Source: Oceanobacillus sp. FSL K6-2867
Lineage (GTDB): Bacteria > Bacillota > Bacilli > Bacillales > Amphibacillaceae
NCBI RefSeq assembly: GCF_037963145.1
Contig: NZ_CP150144.1
Span: 3,348,001 to 3,412,000 of the forward strand
DNA: 64,000 bases
Direction of reading: 5' to 3'
The position numbers and the translations under genes were made by a program. The notes beneath the pieces are model-generated. The model had not been told where the DNA came from, did no database searches, and saw nothing but the letters and a program-made list of their open reading frames with translations. Shown here piece by piece: positions 26,639 through 35,549 of the stretch. How positions within the stretch are numbered: the stretch's first letter is position 1; every line of letters starts with the position of its first letter.

Positions 26639-27430
26639 ATGAAGAACAAAAACTTTATTTTTCTTATTATCTTTGTGCTTTCTATTATTACAATAGCTGA
26701 AATGATCGGTTTTCAAAGCGTACCAATAGGAAGCATCTCAATTGGATTATTACCTTTAGTATTTGCCATTGTAATTACGATGATTTTAGGATTACAGCTG
26801 TTTCGCAGAGGTTTCTGGAAGAAGGTATATAGTAAAGCTAATATTGATTTCGCAGGTAAATATTTAATCTTTATCATGTTGCCATTAATGGCCCGATATG
26901 GTGCAGATGTTGCCCCACAAATAAAAGAAATACTTCAGGTCGGCTGGGTGTTTCTATTCCAGGAAATTGGAAACCTGGGGACAGTTGTATTTGGACTGCC
27001 AATTGCAATCTTGCTTGGATTAAGACGTGAAGCAATTGGCGCAACATTAGGTATTGGCCGTGAAGGTGAGCTTGCGTATATATCAGAAAAATATACGCTG
27101 AATTCCAGTGAGGGTAGAGGGGTTCTTTCCTTGTATATCATTGGTACACTATTCGGAACGATTTTCTTCAGTATACTAGCACCAGTATTGCTTGGTTTTG
27201 GTTTTCCTGTTGAAGCACTGGCGATGGCTTCAGGAGTGGGGTCTGGAAGTATGATGAGTGCATCTTCTGCAAGTTTAGTTGCACAAGTCCCTGATATGGA
27301 GAGCACGATATTAGCCTATGCTTCAGCAAGTCAATTATTAACAAGCTTTCTTGGGACATTTACAATGGTATTTCTAGCGGCACCATTACAGAAATTTATG
27401 TACAAACTTTTGGTTAGAGGTGACAAATAA
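26639..27430 (+). CDS. DUF3100-like membrane protein, probable transporter component
   Basis: A 263-residue membrane protein with about seven to eight hydrophobic helices. Notable motifs are LGLRREAIGATLGIGREGE near residue 122 and a Gly/Ser-rich GVGSGSMMSASSASL near residue 199, a kind of loop seen in transporters of the 2-keto-3-deoxygluconate permease/LrgB-like fold. It matches what I know of the DUF3100 family. It lies between the M20 hydrolase and a small membrane protein whose start overlaps its stop by one base, so translation is coupled. A role in uptake of the hydrolase's substrate is inferred, not shown. Confidence 0.6.
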   Translation: MKNKNFIFLIIFVLSIITIAEMIGFQSVPIGSISIGLLPLVFAIVITMILGLQLFRRGFWKKVYSKANIDFAGKYLIFIMLPLMARYGADVAPQIKEILQVGWVFLFQEIGNLGTVVFGLPIAILLGLRREAIGATLGIGREGELAYISEKYTLNSSEGRGVLSLYIIGTLFGTIFFSILAPVLLGFGFPVEALAMASGVGSGSMMSASSASLVAQVPDMESTILAYASASQLLTSFLGTFTMVFLAAPLQKFMYKLLVRGDK

Positions 27431-27918
27431 TGGCTAATATGTTAACGAATAAATATATAAAGTATGGATTGATATTGCTTCTTAGTGTTAGCCTGATTGC
27501 CTTTACACAAGAAATTAAACATCTGAAAAATCCAGATTCCATGCAAGTCACATCCATGACCTTTATTGGTTTAAGTACGTTATGGCTCTTTTCGATGATT
27601 GGAATTGGCATTTCTGATTTATTGCAAAAGTCACCATTCAGATTTATAAGAGAATTTCCTGTATTGGGCTGGGTTTCGATTACTTCCTTGGTGCTTTGTC
27701 TTGTAACTGACTTTTTTATTACAGCGATTCAAGCAGTTGATTTTCTTTCAATAACTACGCCAATTTTAACATTTGCAGGAATTTCTGTAGCAAATCGACT
27801 TGTTGATTTGAGAAAAACATCCTGGAAAATTGCGCTTGTGGGAATGTTCGTTTTTACTGGAACATATTTAGGAAGCACGTTGATAGCTAGTTTAGGACTT
27901 TTTCTGGCTGGAAAATGA
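27430..27918 (+). CDS. Small four-helix membrane protein, partner of the DUF3100-like protein
   Basis: A 162-residue membrane protein with about four or five hydrophobic segments (roughly residues 12-27, 43-62, 79-100, 107-122 and 133-158). I do not recognise a named family. The stop of the previous gene and this ATG overlap by one base (TAATG), so the two are translated together and are probably subunits of one transporter, in the way CidA/LrgA-type small proteins pair with larger ones. Some of its helices carry few charged residues, apart from the KHLKNPDS loop near residue 31. Confidence 0.65.
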   Translation: MANMLTNKYIKYGLILLLSVSLIAFTQEIKHLKNPDSMQVTSMTFIGLSTLWLFSMIGIGISDLLQKSPFRFIREFPVLGWVSITSLVLCLVTDFFITAIQAVDFLSITTPILTFAGISVANRLVDLRKTSWKIALVGMFVFTGTYLGSTLIASLGLFLAGK

Positions 27919-28052
27919 ATTTATCGCTGCAAGCGTGACGCCAGGTTTACTGGTATCAGATAATATGATAAAATATTAAATTGCAACTTTTACTTTTAAC
28001 ATGATCAATAATAGTGTATAATTGTATAAACAATTCGAAAGGATGTGTATTT

Positions 28053-28370
28053 ATGAAAAAATACGTCGTCCTTTTCATCTATCTAACGGCGATACTGGGT
28101 TATTCCTACTTTGTCATTGATGGGCAGCTTCATACACATTTTGTTATGGAGCAAGGTGAGAACTTAAGTAATAATACTTCAACTGGATTTCATCCTGCAG
28201 ATGACGGGAAGCAGAAGATTGCAATTAATAAATCTGAGTATTTATTATTTCTATTCTTATGCCTGCCATACTTATCTCATTTTTTCATTAAGCTCATTAG
28301 AAGACTCATGGTGCTAACACCAGTATTTTACCAATCCAATTATGTGATCAGAACTCTTTTAATTAAATAA
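28053..28370 (+). CDS. Small membrane protein of unknown function
   Basis: A 105-residue protein with an N-terminal hydrophobic segment (about residues 4-20), a short polar, histidine-containing outer loop (HTHFVMEQGENLSNN) and a second hydrophobic segment near residues 62-78 followed by a basic stretch. ATG 28053 is chosen because GAAAGGA sits about ten bases upstream. No family is recognised. A 41-codon membrane-protein gene follows after 28 bases and is probably co-transcribed. Confidence 0.55.
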   Translation: MKKYVVLFIYLTAILGYSYFVIDGQLHTHFVMEQGENLSNNTSTGFHPADDGKQKIAINKSEYLLFLFLCLPYLSHFFIKLIRRLMVLTPVFYQSNYVIRTLLIK

Positions 28371-28398
28371 AAAATTTAATTAAAAGGAGGCCATGTCC

Positions 28399-28524
28399 AT
28401 GATGTGGATTCGATTTATTATATTGGGATTCTTTTCTTTAACAGCCTTGTCAGTATTTTTCTATCAGGGTATAGAAACGGTTCATGCGTTAAAAGAGTAT
28501 TTCAGTCTAAATAAATATTTATAA
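28399..28524 (+). CDS. 41-residue membrane peptide
   Basis: A short frame (MMWIRFIILGFFSLTALS at its start) predicts one hydrophobic helix followed by a short polar tail ending in NKYL. It is preceded by a strong AAAAGGAGG with eight-base spacing and followed directly by an intrinsic terminator, both of which favour a real gene. Function unknown; regulation of a membrane complex is one option. Confidence 0.6.
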   Translation: MMWIRFIILGFFSLTALSVFFYQGIETVHALKEYFSLNKYL

Positions 28525-28529
28525 TCATA

Positions 28530-28566
28530 AAAACTGCTCCTGATTTAATCGGGAGCAGTTTTTTTA
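28530..28566 (+). terminator. Intrinsic terminator
   Basis: AAACTGCTCCTGAT pairs with ATCGGGAGCAGTTT (one G-U pair), followed by TTTTT. Confidence 0.9.
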
Positions 28567-28683
28567 GTATGTCATCTTAGTGGATTTTGATGATAAAACT
28601 ATGTGGGCAGTGAGAAAATGCAAGTATCAAAGGTTTCGTGCTAAAATAGATAGGGACTATATAATTTTGGGGGAGTGTTACAT

Positions 28684-29667
28684 ATGAATATTGCTACAAT
28701 TGGAACGGGAAGTATTGTGGAATTATTTTTATCAGCTGTGCGTGAGGTTGATGGGGCCCGGTGTGTTGCTGTGTATTCACGGAAGGAAGAAACAGCGAAA
28801 ACTTTAGCAGATAAATTTGACGTTTCAGCAATTTATACCGATTTAAATGAACTGATGAGCGATTCTGCTATTGATTTCGTTTATATTGCATCACCAAACA
28901 GTCTGCATTTTGAACAAGCATATCTTGCATTACAGCATGGTAAGCACGTAATTTGCGAAAAACCATTTACATCAACTGTACGTGAAACCGAACAGTTAAT
29001 AGAGCTGGCAAAACAAAAACAACTGATGCTTTTTGAAGCAATTTCAACAATTCATATGCCAAACTATAAATTAGTGAAAGAGCATATTGCCAGTCTTGGT
29101 CCAATTAAGTTCATTCAATGTAACTACAGTCAATTTTCAAGCAGGTATGAAGTATTATTAAGTGGGGAAACACCGAACATTTTTAATCCGAAATTTTCTG
29201 GAGGTGCTTTGGTAGATATTAATGTTTATAATCTGCACTTTGTAATGAATCTGTTTGGAAAACCGGAAAAAGTTAGCTATACAGCAAATAAACACGAAAA
29301 CGGAATTGATACATCTGGTGTTGCGGTACTGTCCTATCCGAATTATATCGCTGAGTGTGTCGGTGCTAAAGATACACAGAGTATGAACTTTGCAATGATT
29401 CAAGGCGAAAAAGGCTATTTGAACGTAGTGAACGGTGCGAATGGTTGTCAAGAGGTTATAATTAAGAAGGAAAATCGGGAAATTAAGCTCAATACCCAAA
29501 CAAATGAAAACCGTCTTTATTATGAGGTAGCTGAAATGCAGAAGATTTTTGCAGAAAAAGATTTTGAACAATGCTATGAGTTGCTTGATTATACAAAGTC
29601 AGTAGTTGAAGTATTAGAGGCAGCCAGAAAAGATGCAAGTATTGCCTTTGAAGCAGATTCGCTTTAA
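28684..29667 (+). CDS. Gfo/Idh/MocA-family oxidoreductase
   Basis: A 327-residue NAD(P)-dependent oxidoreductase. The Rossmann loop is at the N-terminus (ATIGTGSIV). The family motif HVICEKPFTSTVRET is near residue 90, with the conserved Lys in EKP, and the second-domain catalytic region GGALVDINVYNLHF lies near residue 175. The start is ATG 28684 with GGGGGAG upstream. Relatives act on sugars, inositols or diols; the substrate cannot be named. It appears to be a single-gene unit. Confidence 0.82.
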   Translation: MNIATIGTGSIVELFLSAVREVDGARCVAVYSRKEETAKTLADKFDVSAIYTDLNELMSDSAIDFVYIASPNSLHFEQAYLALQHGKHVICEKPFTSTVRETEQLIELAKQKQLMLFEAISTIHMPNYKLVKEHIASLGPIKFIQCNYSQFSSRYEVLLSGETPNIFNPKFSGGALVDINVYNLHFVMNLFGKPEKVSYTANKHENGIDTSGVAVLSYPNYIAECVGAKDTQSMNFAMIQGEKGYLNVVNGANGCQEVIIKKENREIKLNTQTNENRLYYEVAEMQKIFAEKDFEQCYELLDYTKSVVEVLEAARKDASIAFEADSL

Positions 29668-29772
29668 ATAGCAAGAGATGATTTTCCAGAATTGCTTCAT
29701 ATAGATAATACTTGACTGTTTCTAATCAATTACCTAAAGTAAAATGATATTCAAATAATAAGGGGAATAGGA

Positions 29773-30672
29773 ATGAACAGTTATTCGGAAGGTAAGATAC
29801 AAGCGTTTCAGAAACAAAATGAAAATCGTGCTCGATTTTTAATTAAATGTCCAGATCAACCAGGGATTGTAGCGGCAGTTTCAAAGTTTCTCTATGAACA
29901 CAATGCCAATATTGTCGCATCAGATCAGTTTACGATGAACCCTGAAGGAGGGGAATTTTTTATTCGGATTGAATTTGAATGTCCGAATTTAAAAGAGCAG
30001 GCAGGTAAACTGGAGACAACGTTTCTTCCAATTGCAGAGGAATTTAATATGGAATGGGAGATTATGTATGTACGTGATATTAAAAACATGGCCATATTTG
30101 TCTCCAATGAACCGCATTGTTTATTAGAGCTCCTATGGGAATGGCAAAGTGGCGATCTAATGGCAAACATTGCGCTTGTGATTAGTAATCATGAGACCGC
30201 ACGTGAGATGGTAGAGTCGCTTGGAATTCCATTTTATTATATACCAGCGAATAAGGACATCCGTCATCAGGTGGAAGAAAAACAGAAGCAGCTGCTTGAA
30301 CAATATGAAGTCGATTTAATTGTGCTTGCACGTTATATGCAGATTTTGACTCCAGAATTTGTGGGGCATTTTGAAAATCGTATTATCAATATCCATCATT
30401 CGTTTCTACCAGCATTTATTGGGGCGAAACCATATGAGCGCGCCTATCAGCGTGGTGTGAAAATGATTGGTGCCACATCCCACTATGTAACGAATGATTT
30501 GGATGAAGGCCCAATCATTGAACAGAATATAGGCAGAGTCGATCATCGTGATAACGGAGAAGATATGAAAAAAATTGGTCAATCCATTGAGCGAAGTGTA
30601 CTAGCTCGAGCAGTAAAATGGCATCTCGAAGACCGCATTATTGTCTATAAAAATAAAACGATTGTATTTTAA
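29773..30672 (+). CDS. purU: Formyltetrahydrofolate deformylase (PurU)
   Basis: A 299-residue PurU with an N-terminal ACT domain (about residues 20-100, starting RFLIKCPDQPGIVAAVSKFL) and a C-terminal formyltransferase-like hydrolase domain. The Asn-His-Asp triad of the domain is visible: Asn206 and His208 in NIHHSFLPAF, and Asp244 in DLDEGPI. It releases formate from 10-formyltetrahydrofolate, balancing one-carbon units and supplying formate for purine synthesis. RBS AAGGGGAATAGG precedes the ATG. It is monocistronic, with a terminator right after. Confidence 0.93.
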   Translation: MNSYSEGKIQAFQKQNENRARFLIKCPDQPGIVAAVSKFLYEHNANIVASDQFTMNPEGGEFFIRIEFECPNLKEQAGKLETTFLPIAEEFNMEWEIMYVRDIKNMAIFVSNEPHCLLELLWEWQSGDLMANIALVISNHETAREMVESLGIPFYYIPANKDIRHQVEEKQKQLLEQYEVDLIVLARYMQILTPEFVGHFENRIINIHHSFLPAFIGAKPYERAYQRGVKMIGATSHYVTNDLDEGPIIEQNIGRVDHRDNGEDMKKIGQSIERSVLARAVKWHLEDRIIVYKNKTIVF

Positions 30673-30674
30673 TC

Positions 30675-30711
30675 AAAGGACCAGCTCTGGTAAAAGAGCC
30701 GGCCTTTTTTT
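30675..30711 (+). terminator. Intrinsic terminator after purU
   Basis: AAGG-CCAGCTCT pairs with AGAGCCGG-CCTT (one mismatch), followed by TTTTTT. Confidence 0.85.
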
Positions 30712-31121
30712 ATAGCTTAATTTCGGATTGTAGATATTTATAAATCCGTACTAAGTGCCGTAGTATGAGCAAACTCAACCGCCACGAATTGCTGCCGGCG
30801 AATACATTCTCAGCCCCCTCTAGAAAGCTGCTCAGCAGACGTGTGTTGGAAAGTGACGGTTGTTTTGGATGAAACAACAGGAAGAATGAACCAAGAGAAG
30901 ACTAGCGCGGATTGAGATAAGGAATTTTCGATTGAGGGCGTAAAAAGCTGGGGAAAGAGGCTGGGGAGAAGTTAAAATGTTGTGGAGTGGTTAGAGATTA
31001 GTAAACGGTTATATAATGAAGAGGGTAAAGTCTTGGATTACTAAATTTTGAAAATAGTAAGTGCTTTACAAGAAATTAAGCTTATGGTATCTTGAAGACA
31101 GAAAACTTCATCATTATTTTT
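30712..31121. other. Non-coding gap before the TPP riboswitch
   Basis: About 410 bases without a convincing gene on either strand. The part at 30760-30980 is richer in G and A than its surroundings and may be decayed sequence. A promoter for the riboswitch should lie near 31030-31100, but I cannot pick it out with confidence. Confidence 0.4.
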
Positions 31122-31208
31122 ACGCTAGGGGAGCTGTGAAAGCGGCTGAGAAGAACTGGTTTGTTCTGACCCTTTGAACCCGAACTAGATAATACTAGCG
31201 TGGGGAAG
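31122..31208 (+). ncRNA. TPP riboswitch (THI element)
   Basis: The conserved elements are all present: the outer stem ACGCTAGGGGAG, the core GCTGAGAAG, then GACCCTTTGAACCCGA, CTAGATAATACTAGCG and GGGGAAG. It senses thiamine pyrophosphate. An intrinsic terminator stands 50 bases downstream, so control is probably by transcription attenuation of ykoFEDC. Confidence 0.95.
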
Positions 31209-31257
31209 TGTAGTCAATCTGTATATCTTTTATAGATAATTAATACATACATGTAGA

Positions 31258-31285
31258 CTGCATTCCCTGGGAATGTAGTTTTTTG
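31258..31285 (+). terminator. Riboswitch-controlled terminator
   Basis: CTGCATTCC pairs with GGAATGTAG (one G-U pair), followed by TTTTTTG. It lies between the TPP aptamer and ykoF. Confidence 0.88.
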
Positions 31286-31400
31286 TGTTGCAAATAGGGA
31301 TTATAGAGCTCTCTATTTGTTTAACGAGGAAACGATCAAAAGAATAATGGATCCAAAGTTTTCTAACAAAACTTAAAGTGGAAATGAGGAGGAGTTTTAC

Positions 31401-32006
31401 ATGGTTAAGCATGCGTGTATAAAAAATGATATTGCGGGGGCAAGTTTTTCAATTCATCCGATGAGTGACCAGTTTGTAGAAATCATTAAAGGTGCTCTTG
31501 AAGAGGCAGATACGACGAAAGTTCATATGGATACAGATGATGTAACAACAACCGTAAGAGGCAAGCTCACACATGTTTTTGATGTGACAAAGGCAATATT
31601 TGTTCATGCAGCAAAGAGTGGGAAGCATGTTGCATTTGAAGCTACGTATTCATTAGGATGCCCTGGGGATTCAAAAGGGGAGGCTTATATGGCAGAAGAT
31701 GAGATTCCGCTGAATGCAGAGCTTGTCAATATAAAGCAGCGCGTTGCGGCGAAATTTTCCTTGTATCCATTAGGGGGCGGTAATTATATGGATGTAATTT
31801 ACAGTCAAATTGAGGCAATGAAGCAATATGTAGATGTTAGTCATGCTCATTATGCGACACGATTAGACGGTGAAGCGATTGCAATCTTTAATGGCCTGGG
31901 ACAGGTTTTTAAAGCCACGGTTGAAGGTGGATCCAGTCATACTGTAATGACCGTATCAATGTCAGCAAACAGTCCTTCACATTCAGGAATTGATCGCGAT
32001 GAATAA
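31401..32006 (+). CDS. ykoF: YkoF, thiamine/HMP-binding protein
   Basis: A 201-residue protein of the YkoF family (B. subtilis YkoF, 200 residues). It is made of two similar ferredoxin-like halves, starting GASFSIHPMSDQFVEII and AAKFSLYPLGGGNYMDVIY. YkoF binds thiamine or its pyrimidine part (HMP) and works with the YkoEDC transporter. It is the first gene after the TPP riboswitch, and its last codons overlap the start of ykoE. RBS GAGGAG precedes the ATG. Confidence 0.93.
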   Translation: MVKHACIKNDIAGASFSIHPMSDQFVEIIKGALEEADTTKVHMDTDDVTTTVRGKLTHVFDVTKAIFVHAAKSGKHVAFEATYSLGCPGDSKGEAYMAEDEIPLNAELVNIKQRVAAKFSLYPLGGGNYMDVIYSQIEAMKQYVDVSHAHYATRLDGEAIAIFNGLGQVFKATVEGGSSHTVMTVSMSANSPSHSGIDRDE

Positions 32007-32577
32007 TTGGCGTTTTAAAGAAATTGTTGTTTTATCCGCACTGTCTGTTGTTTTTGGTGTTGTATATTTAGCCTTTTTGCCGCTTGGAGCCGTCTTAGTT
32101 GGTTTCCTTGGCCCTATTGGCTATGATTTTATTTTTGGTATTTGGTTTATTGTTTCAATCATTGCTGCATACATTATTCGAAAGCCTGGAGCTGCATTTT
32201 TATCTGAAACGATTGCAGCTATGGTCGAAGTGTTAATCGGAAATGCTGTTGGTCCAATGCTTATTGTCACTGGAATGGTTCAAGGTATTGGTGCTGAAGC
32301 TGTATTTGCTGCAGCAAGATGGAAGAATTACTCGGTTTGGATACTGATGGCAGCGGGAATGGGATCAGCCATTACAAGCTTTATCTATGGTTATTTTATG
32401 AGCGGTTATGCCGCTTTAGCTACAGAATACGTTGTAGCGATGCTCATTGTCCGGCTGATCAGTGGAGCATTAATTGCTGGATTATTAGGAAAGGCATTAA
32501 GTGATGGTCTAGCTAAAACAGGGGTGTTATCAAGTTTTGCTTTAGGCAAAGAATATCGGAGGAAAAATGTGGCATGA
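31999..32577 (+). CDS. ykoE: YkoE, substrate-binding membrane subunit of the thiamine-precursor ECF transporter
   Basis: A 192-residue membrane protein with about six helices, matching the ECF-type substrate-specific subunit YkoE. It recognises thiamine precursor (HMP) for import. The ATG at 31999 overlaps the ykoF stop; AGGA lies ten bases upstream. A TTG at 31990 in frame is less likely. Its stop overlaps the ykoD ATG (ATGA), which indicates coupled translation. Confidence 0.9.
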   Translation: MNNWRFKEIVVLSALSVVFGVVYLAFLPLGAVLVGFLGPIGYDFIFGIWFIVSIIAAYIIRKPGAAFLSETIAAMVEVLIGNAVGPMLIVTGMVQGIGAEAVFAAARWKNYSVWILMAAGMGSAITSFIYGYFMSGYAALATEYVVAMLIVRLISGALIAGLLGKALSDGLAKTGVLSSFALGKEYRRKNVA

Positions 32578-34244
32578 GCAGGATGGTAGAAGTAAACCAA
32601 TTCTATTTAAAATTTGAAGCGAATCCAGACAGATATACTTTATCTGATTTGAATTTCTGCTTGAATCATGGTGAAAGCTTATTGCTTCTCGGACCCAGTG
32701 GCTGCGGAAAAAGCACATTAACATATTGTCTGAACGGGCTGTACCCACGCGAACTAGATGGAGAGATGCGTGGAGAAATTGTTATTAATGGAAAACCAGC
32801 GACAGAATACCGACCAGGGGAAATTAGTCAACAGGTCGGAGTTGTTTTCCAGGATCCAGAGACACAATTTTGTATGCTTACTGTTGAAGATGAAGTAGCC
32901 TTTGGGTTAGAGAATATTGGCGTTCCACATGAAATAATGGAAGGGAAAATTAACCATGTTCTTGAAATGGTACAGTTGCTTGCATTTAAAAAATCTGCAA
33001 TAAGCTCGCTTTCAGGAGGGCAGAAGCAAAGATTAGCACTTGCATGTATTCTTGCGTTAGAGCCTTCATTATTAATTTTAGATGAACCAACAGCCAACCT
33101 TGACCCAATTGCAAAGAAAGATGTTATTCATACCATCCAATCGATACAGGAAAAAACGAATTGTTCCCTTATTATAATTGAGCACCAGCTGGACGGCTGG
33201 ACAGAACTTACAGAGCGTTGTCTTTTGCTGAATCGAAAGGGGATAATATTTTATGATGGCGATATAAGAGATGCCATTGCCTTTAAGTTAGATGAATTAC
33301 AAGAACAAGGTATTTGGCTGCCAAAAATAACACAGTATTTATTGAAAAAAAGACTGAAAACAGAGCAGAAGTTACCGCTGACTGTAAAGGAATTTGAGGA
33401 AAAACCTTTTTCTTTATTCGGGAATGAGGAAGTGAATGAAGGAAATAATCTGCCTGAAGCAGGTTTGCCTTATATTAAAGCTTCTCATATATCATGGAAG
33501 GTAGGACAGCAGCCAATTATTCAAGATATATCGCTAACACTTTACAATGGTGAATTTATTGCGATTGTGGGTGCGAATGGCAGTGGGAAAACCTCCTTTT
33601 CCAGAATACTAGCGGGGATTCAACGGCCAACAAAGGGAAGCGTTTCTATAAAGGATAGAAAGCTTGGAAGTTGGAAGGAGTCGCAATTACGGGAAGAGGT
33701 CGGCTATGTTTTTCAGAATCCAGAGCATCAGTTTATTGCAAACACGGTTTTTGATGAAATTGCATTTAGTCTGCGGTTAAAAATGGAAAACGAAGCAGTA
33801 GTTAAAGAGAAAGTCCAGGCAGTATTGGAAACATGTGGATTATTACAACTACAGCATGAGCATCCATATGCTCTGAGCCAAGGGCAAAAGCGGCGTTTGA
33901 GTGTTGCGGCAATGATTGTTGATGATCAGCCATTTCTGTTGCTGGATGAACCAACTTTCGGGCAAGATGCCTCTTCCAATGCTGAGCTGATGGGACTGCT
34001 GCAAGGAAGGTATGAATCGGGAGCAACAATTGCGATGATTACACATGATATGGAATTGATTCATGATTTTGCGACAAGGGTTATTGTTCTTCACAAAGGC
34101 AGACTTGTTGCAGATCTCGCACCGACGGAACTGTGGCAGCTGCCAATAGAAAAATTGCATAAATGGCAGCTTGCATTACCAATTCAAGTTCAGGTTCAGA
34201 ACTGTTTAAAAAAGGAAGGTGATTATGCTGCTCAATCATCTTAA
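32574..34244 (+). CDS. ykoD: YkoD, double ATPase of the thiamine-precursor ECF transporter
   Basis: A 556-residue protein with two ABC ATPase domains in tandem. The first has Walker A GPSGCGKST (residues 40-48), signature SSLSGGQKQR near residue 143 and Walker B LLILDEPTANLD. The second has Walker A GANGSGKTS near residue 335, a signature variant ALSQGQKRR and Walker B FLLLDEPTFGQD. It powers YkoE/YkoC. Start ATG 32574 overlaps the ykoE stop, with CGGAGGAAA about ten bases upstream. The C-terminus overlaps ykoC. Confidence 0.92.
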   Translation: MSRMVEVNQFYLKFEANPDRYTLSDLNFCLNHGESLLLLGPSGCGKSTLTYCLNGLYPRELDGEMRGEIVINGKPATEYRPGEISQQVGVVFQDPETQFCMLTVEDEVAFGLENIGVPHEIMEGKINHVLEMVQLLAFKKSAISSLSGGQKQRLALACILALEPSLLILDEPTANLDPIAKKDVIHTIQSIQEKTNCSLIIIEHQLDGWTELTERCLLLNRKGIIFYDGDIRDAIAFKLDELQEQGIWLPKITQYLLKKRLKTEQKLPLTVKEFEEKPFSLFGNEEVNEGNNLPEAGLPYIKASHISWKVGQQPIIQDISLTLYNGEFIAIVGANGSGKTSFSRILAGIQRPTKGSVSIKDRKLGSWKESQLREEVGYVFQNPEHQFIANTVFDEIAFSLRLKMENEAVVKEKVQAVLETCGLLQLQHEHPYALSQGQKRRLSVAAMIVDDQPFLLLDEPTFGQDASSNAELMGLLQGRYESGATIAMITHDMELIHDFATRVIVLHKGRLVADLAPTELWQLPIEKLHKWQLALPIQVQVQNCLKKEGDYAAQSS

Positions 34245-34962
34245 TCCAAGCATAAAAGCATTAACAGTCTGTATATTAATTGTACATTTGGCATTTGTGT
34301 TTGAGCCGATGACCGTACTTTTATTTTTGATTTGGACAATTGCGGCAACCTTTATCTTCGGTAGGGTGAATTGGAAAAAATATGTTCTCTATTTTCTTCC
34401 TTTTTTCATATTTGCTATCGGAATGCTCTGGACAACAATTGCGTTTGCAGATCCATCGGAGCATACAAATGAGGTTATCACCGTGCTTGGACTAACTCTG
34501 CCACTTGATTCATTTCTTGTTGCTTTGGCTCTTTCACTGCGAATATTAAATGTTGCGGCATTATCCTTAATGTTTATTTTTACAACCAATACGGTTGATT
34601 TTATTTTAAGCCTGATTCAGCAATTAAAACTTCCACCTAAAATCGCTTATGGGGTTTTGGCGGGATACCGATTTTTACCGATGATGAAGGATGAAATTAA
34701 AATAATCCATGCTGCACATCAAGTTCGTGGTGTTAGCCAAGGAAAATCATTAAAAGATAAACTTTCCCAATATAAACGCTTTGCAATTCCGTTGCTGGCA
34801 AGTGCGATTCGAAGAGCAGAAAGAACTGCTGTTGCTATGGAATCAAAAGGATTTACAGGTGATCGAAATAGAACCTTTTATCGTCGCTTTTTTATAACTA
34901 AACGAGATTTTATACTCCCTGGAATTCTGCTTTTCGGATTTTGGGGAGCATGGTTTTTATAA
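34225..34962 (+). CDS. ykoC: YkoC, transmembrane coupling subunit of the thiamine-precursor ECF transporter
   Basis: A 245-residue EcfT-type membrane protein with about five helices. The two Ala-Arg-Gly-like coupling motifs are visible as AAHQVRGVS near residue 164 and AIRRAERTAVAMESKGF near residue 193. It links YkoE with the YkoD ATPases. Start ATG 34225 overlaps the end of ykoD, with AAAGGAAGG upstream. It is the last gene of the operon and is followed by a terminator. Confidence 0.9.
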   Translation: MLLNHLNPSIKALTVCILIVHLAFVFEPMTVLLFLIWTIAATFIFGRVNWKKYVLYFLPFFIFAIGMLWTTIAFADPSEHTNEVITVLGLTLPLDSFLVALALSLRILNVAALSLMFIFTTNTVDFILSLIQQLKLPPKIAYGVLAGYRFLPMMKDEIKIIHAAHQVRGVSQGKSLKDKLSQYKRFAIPLLASAIRRAERTAVAMESKGFTGDRNRTFYRRFFITKRDFILPGILLFGFWGAWFL

Positions 34963-34967
34963 ATATA

Positions 34968-35004
34968 AACCCGTAATCAGTCTAGCCGATTATGGGTTCT
35001 TTTT
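34968..35004 (+). terminator. Intrinsic terminator after ykoC
   Basis: AACCCGTAATC (34968-34978) pairs with GATTATGGGTT (34988-34998), with a CTTTTT tail. Confidence 0.9.
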
Positions 35005-35067
35005 AATAGTATAGGAAACTATAAAATTTGAATGCTGTGGATAACTTAGATACCGGAGGAGCCACGT

Positions 35068-35416
35068 CCAGCTCCAGCGCCCAGCGAGACTTCACTCACC
35101 TCCGTACGATAAAGAAGACTTGCCGATTGTCAAGATATGAGGCTTAGTCGCACTTATACCCTTGTGGTGAAATCGGGCATCGACTCTGGGGAAAAGGATG
35201 GCCGATTAAAATCAGGCTGCGCCTAACATCGGCATACCCTAAAGGGCATGTTTCCTTTTAGATGAACTTGACTTTTCGCCCATAAAGGCGAAAGTCATAG
35301 TTCATCTTATACTCTGGAGTGAATCTCCTTCGTAAGAATGTTCGACAAGCCGAACCACCCTACAGTACGGGGCGCAGTCCGTACGTCGCAAACCAGGCGC
35401 TTCCGCTTTTGTTCTA
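35068..35416 (+). repeat. Dispersed non-coding repeat, copy 2
   Basis: Homologous over its length to 16364-16685, with a ~25-base insertion near 35330-35370. It contains a long hairpin: AGATGAACT plus TGACTTTTCGCC pair with GGCGAAAGTCA plus AGTTCATCT (35259-35306). Several base changes between the copies keep this pairing. It fills most of the gap between ykoC and the binding-protein gene. Confidence 0.85.
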
Positions 35417-35549
35417 TAAAAAAGCTCAAAATTAAATATATAATTCCAACCAAAATACTTGTGATTGAAATGTAAATCAGTTATATTTAAAATTAGCATT
35501 TCTTTGAAATAGTATAAAAACTGTCGACTTGTAACGGGGGGAGTTAGAA

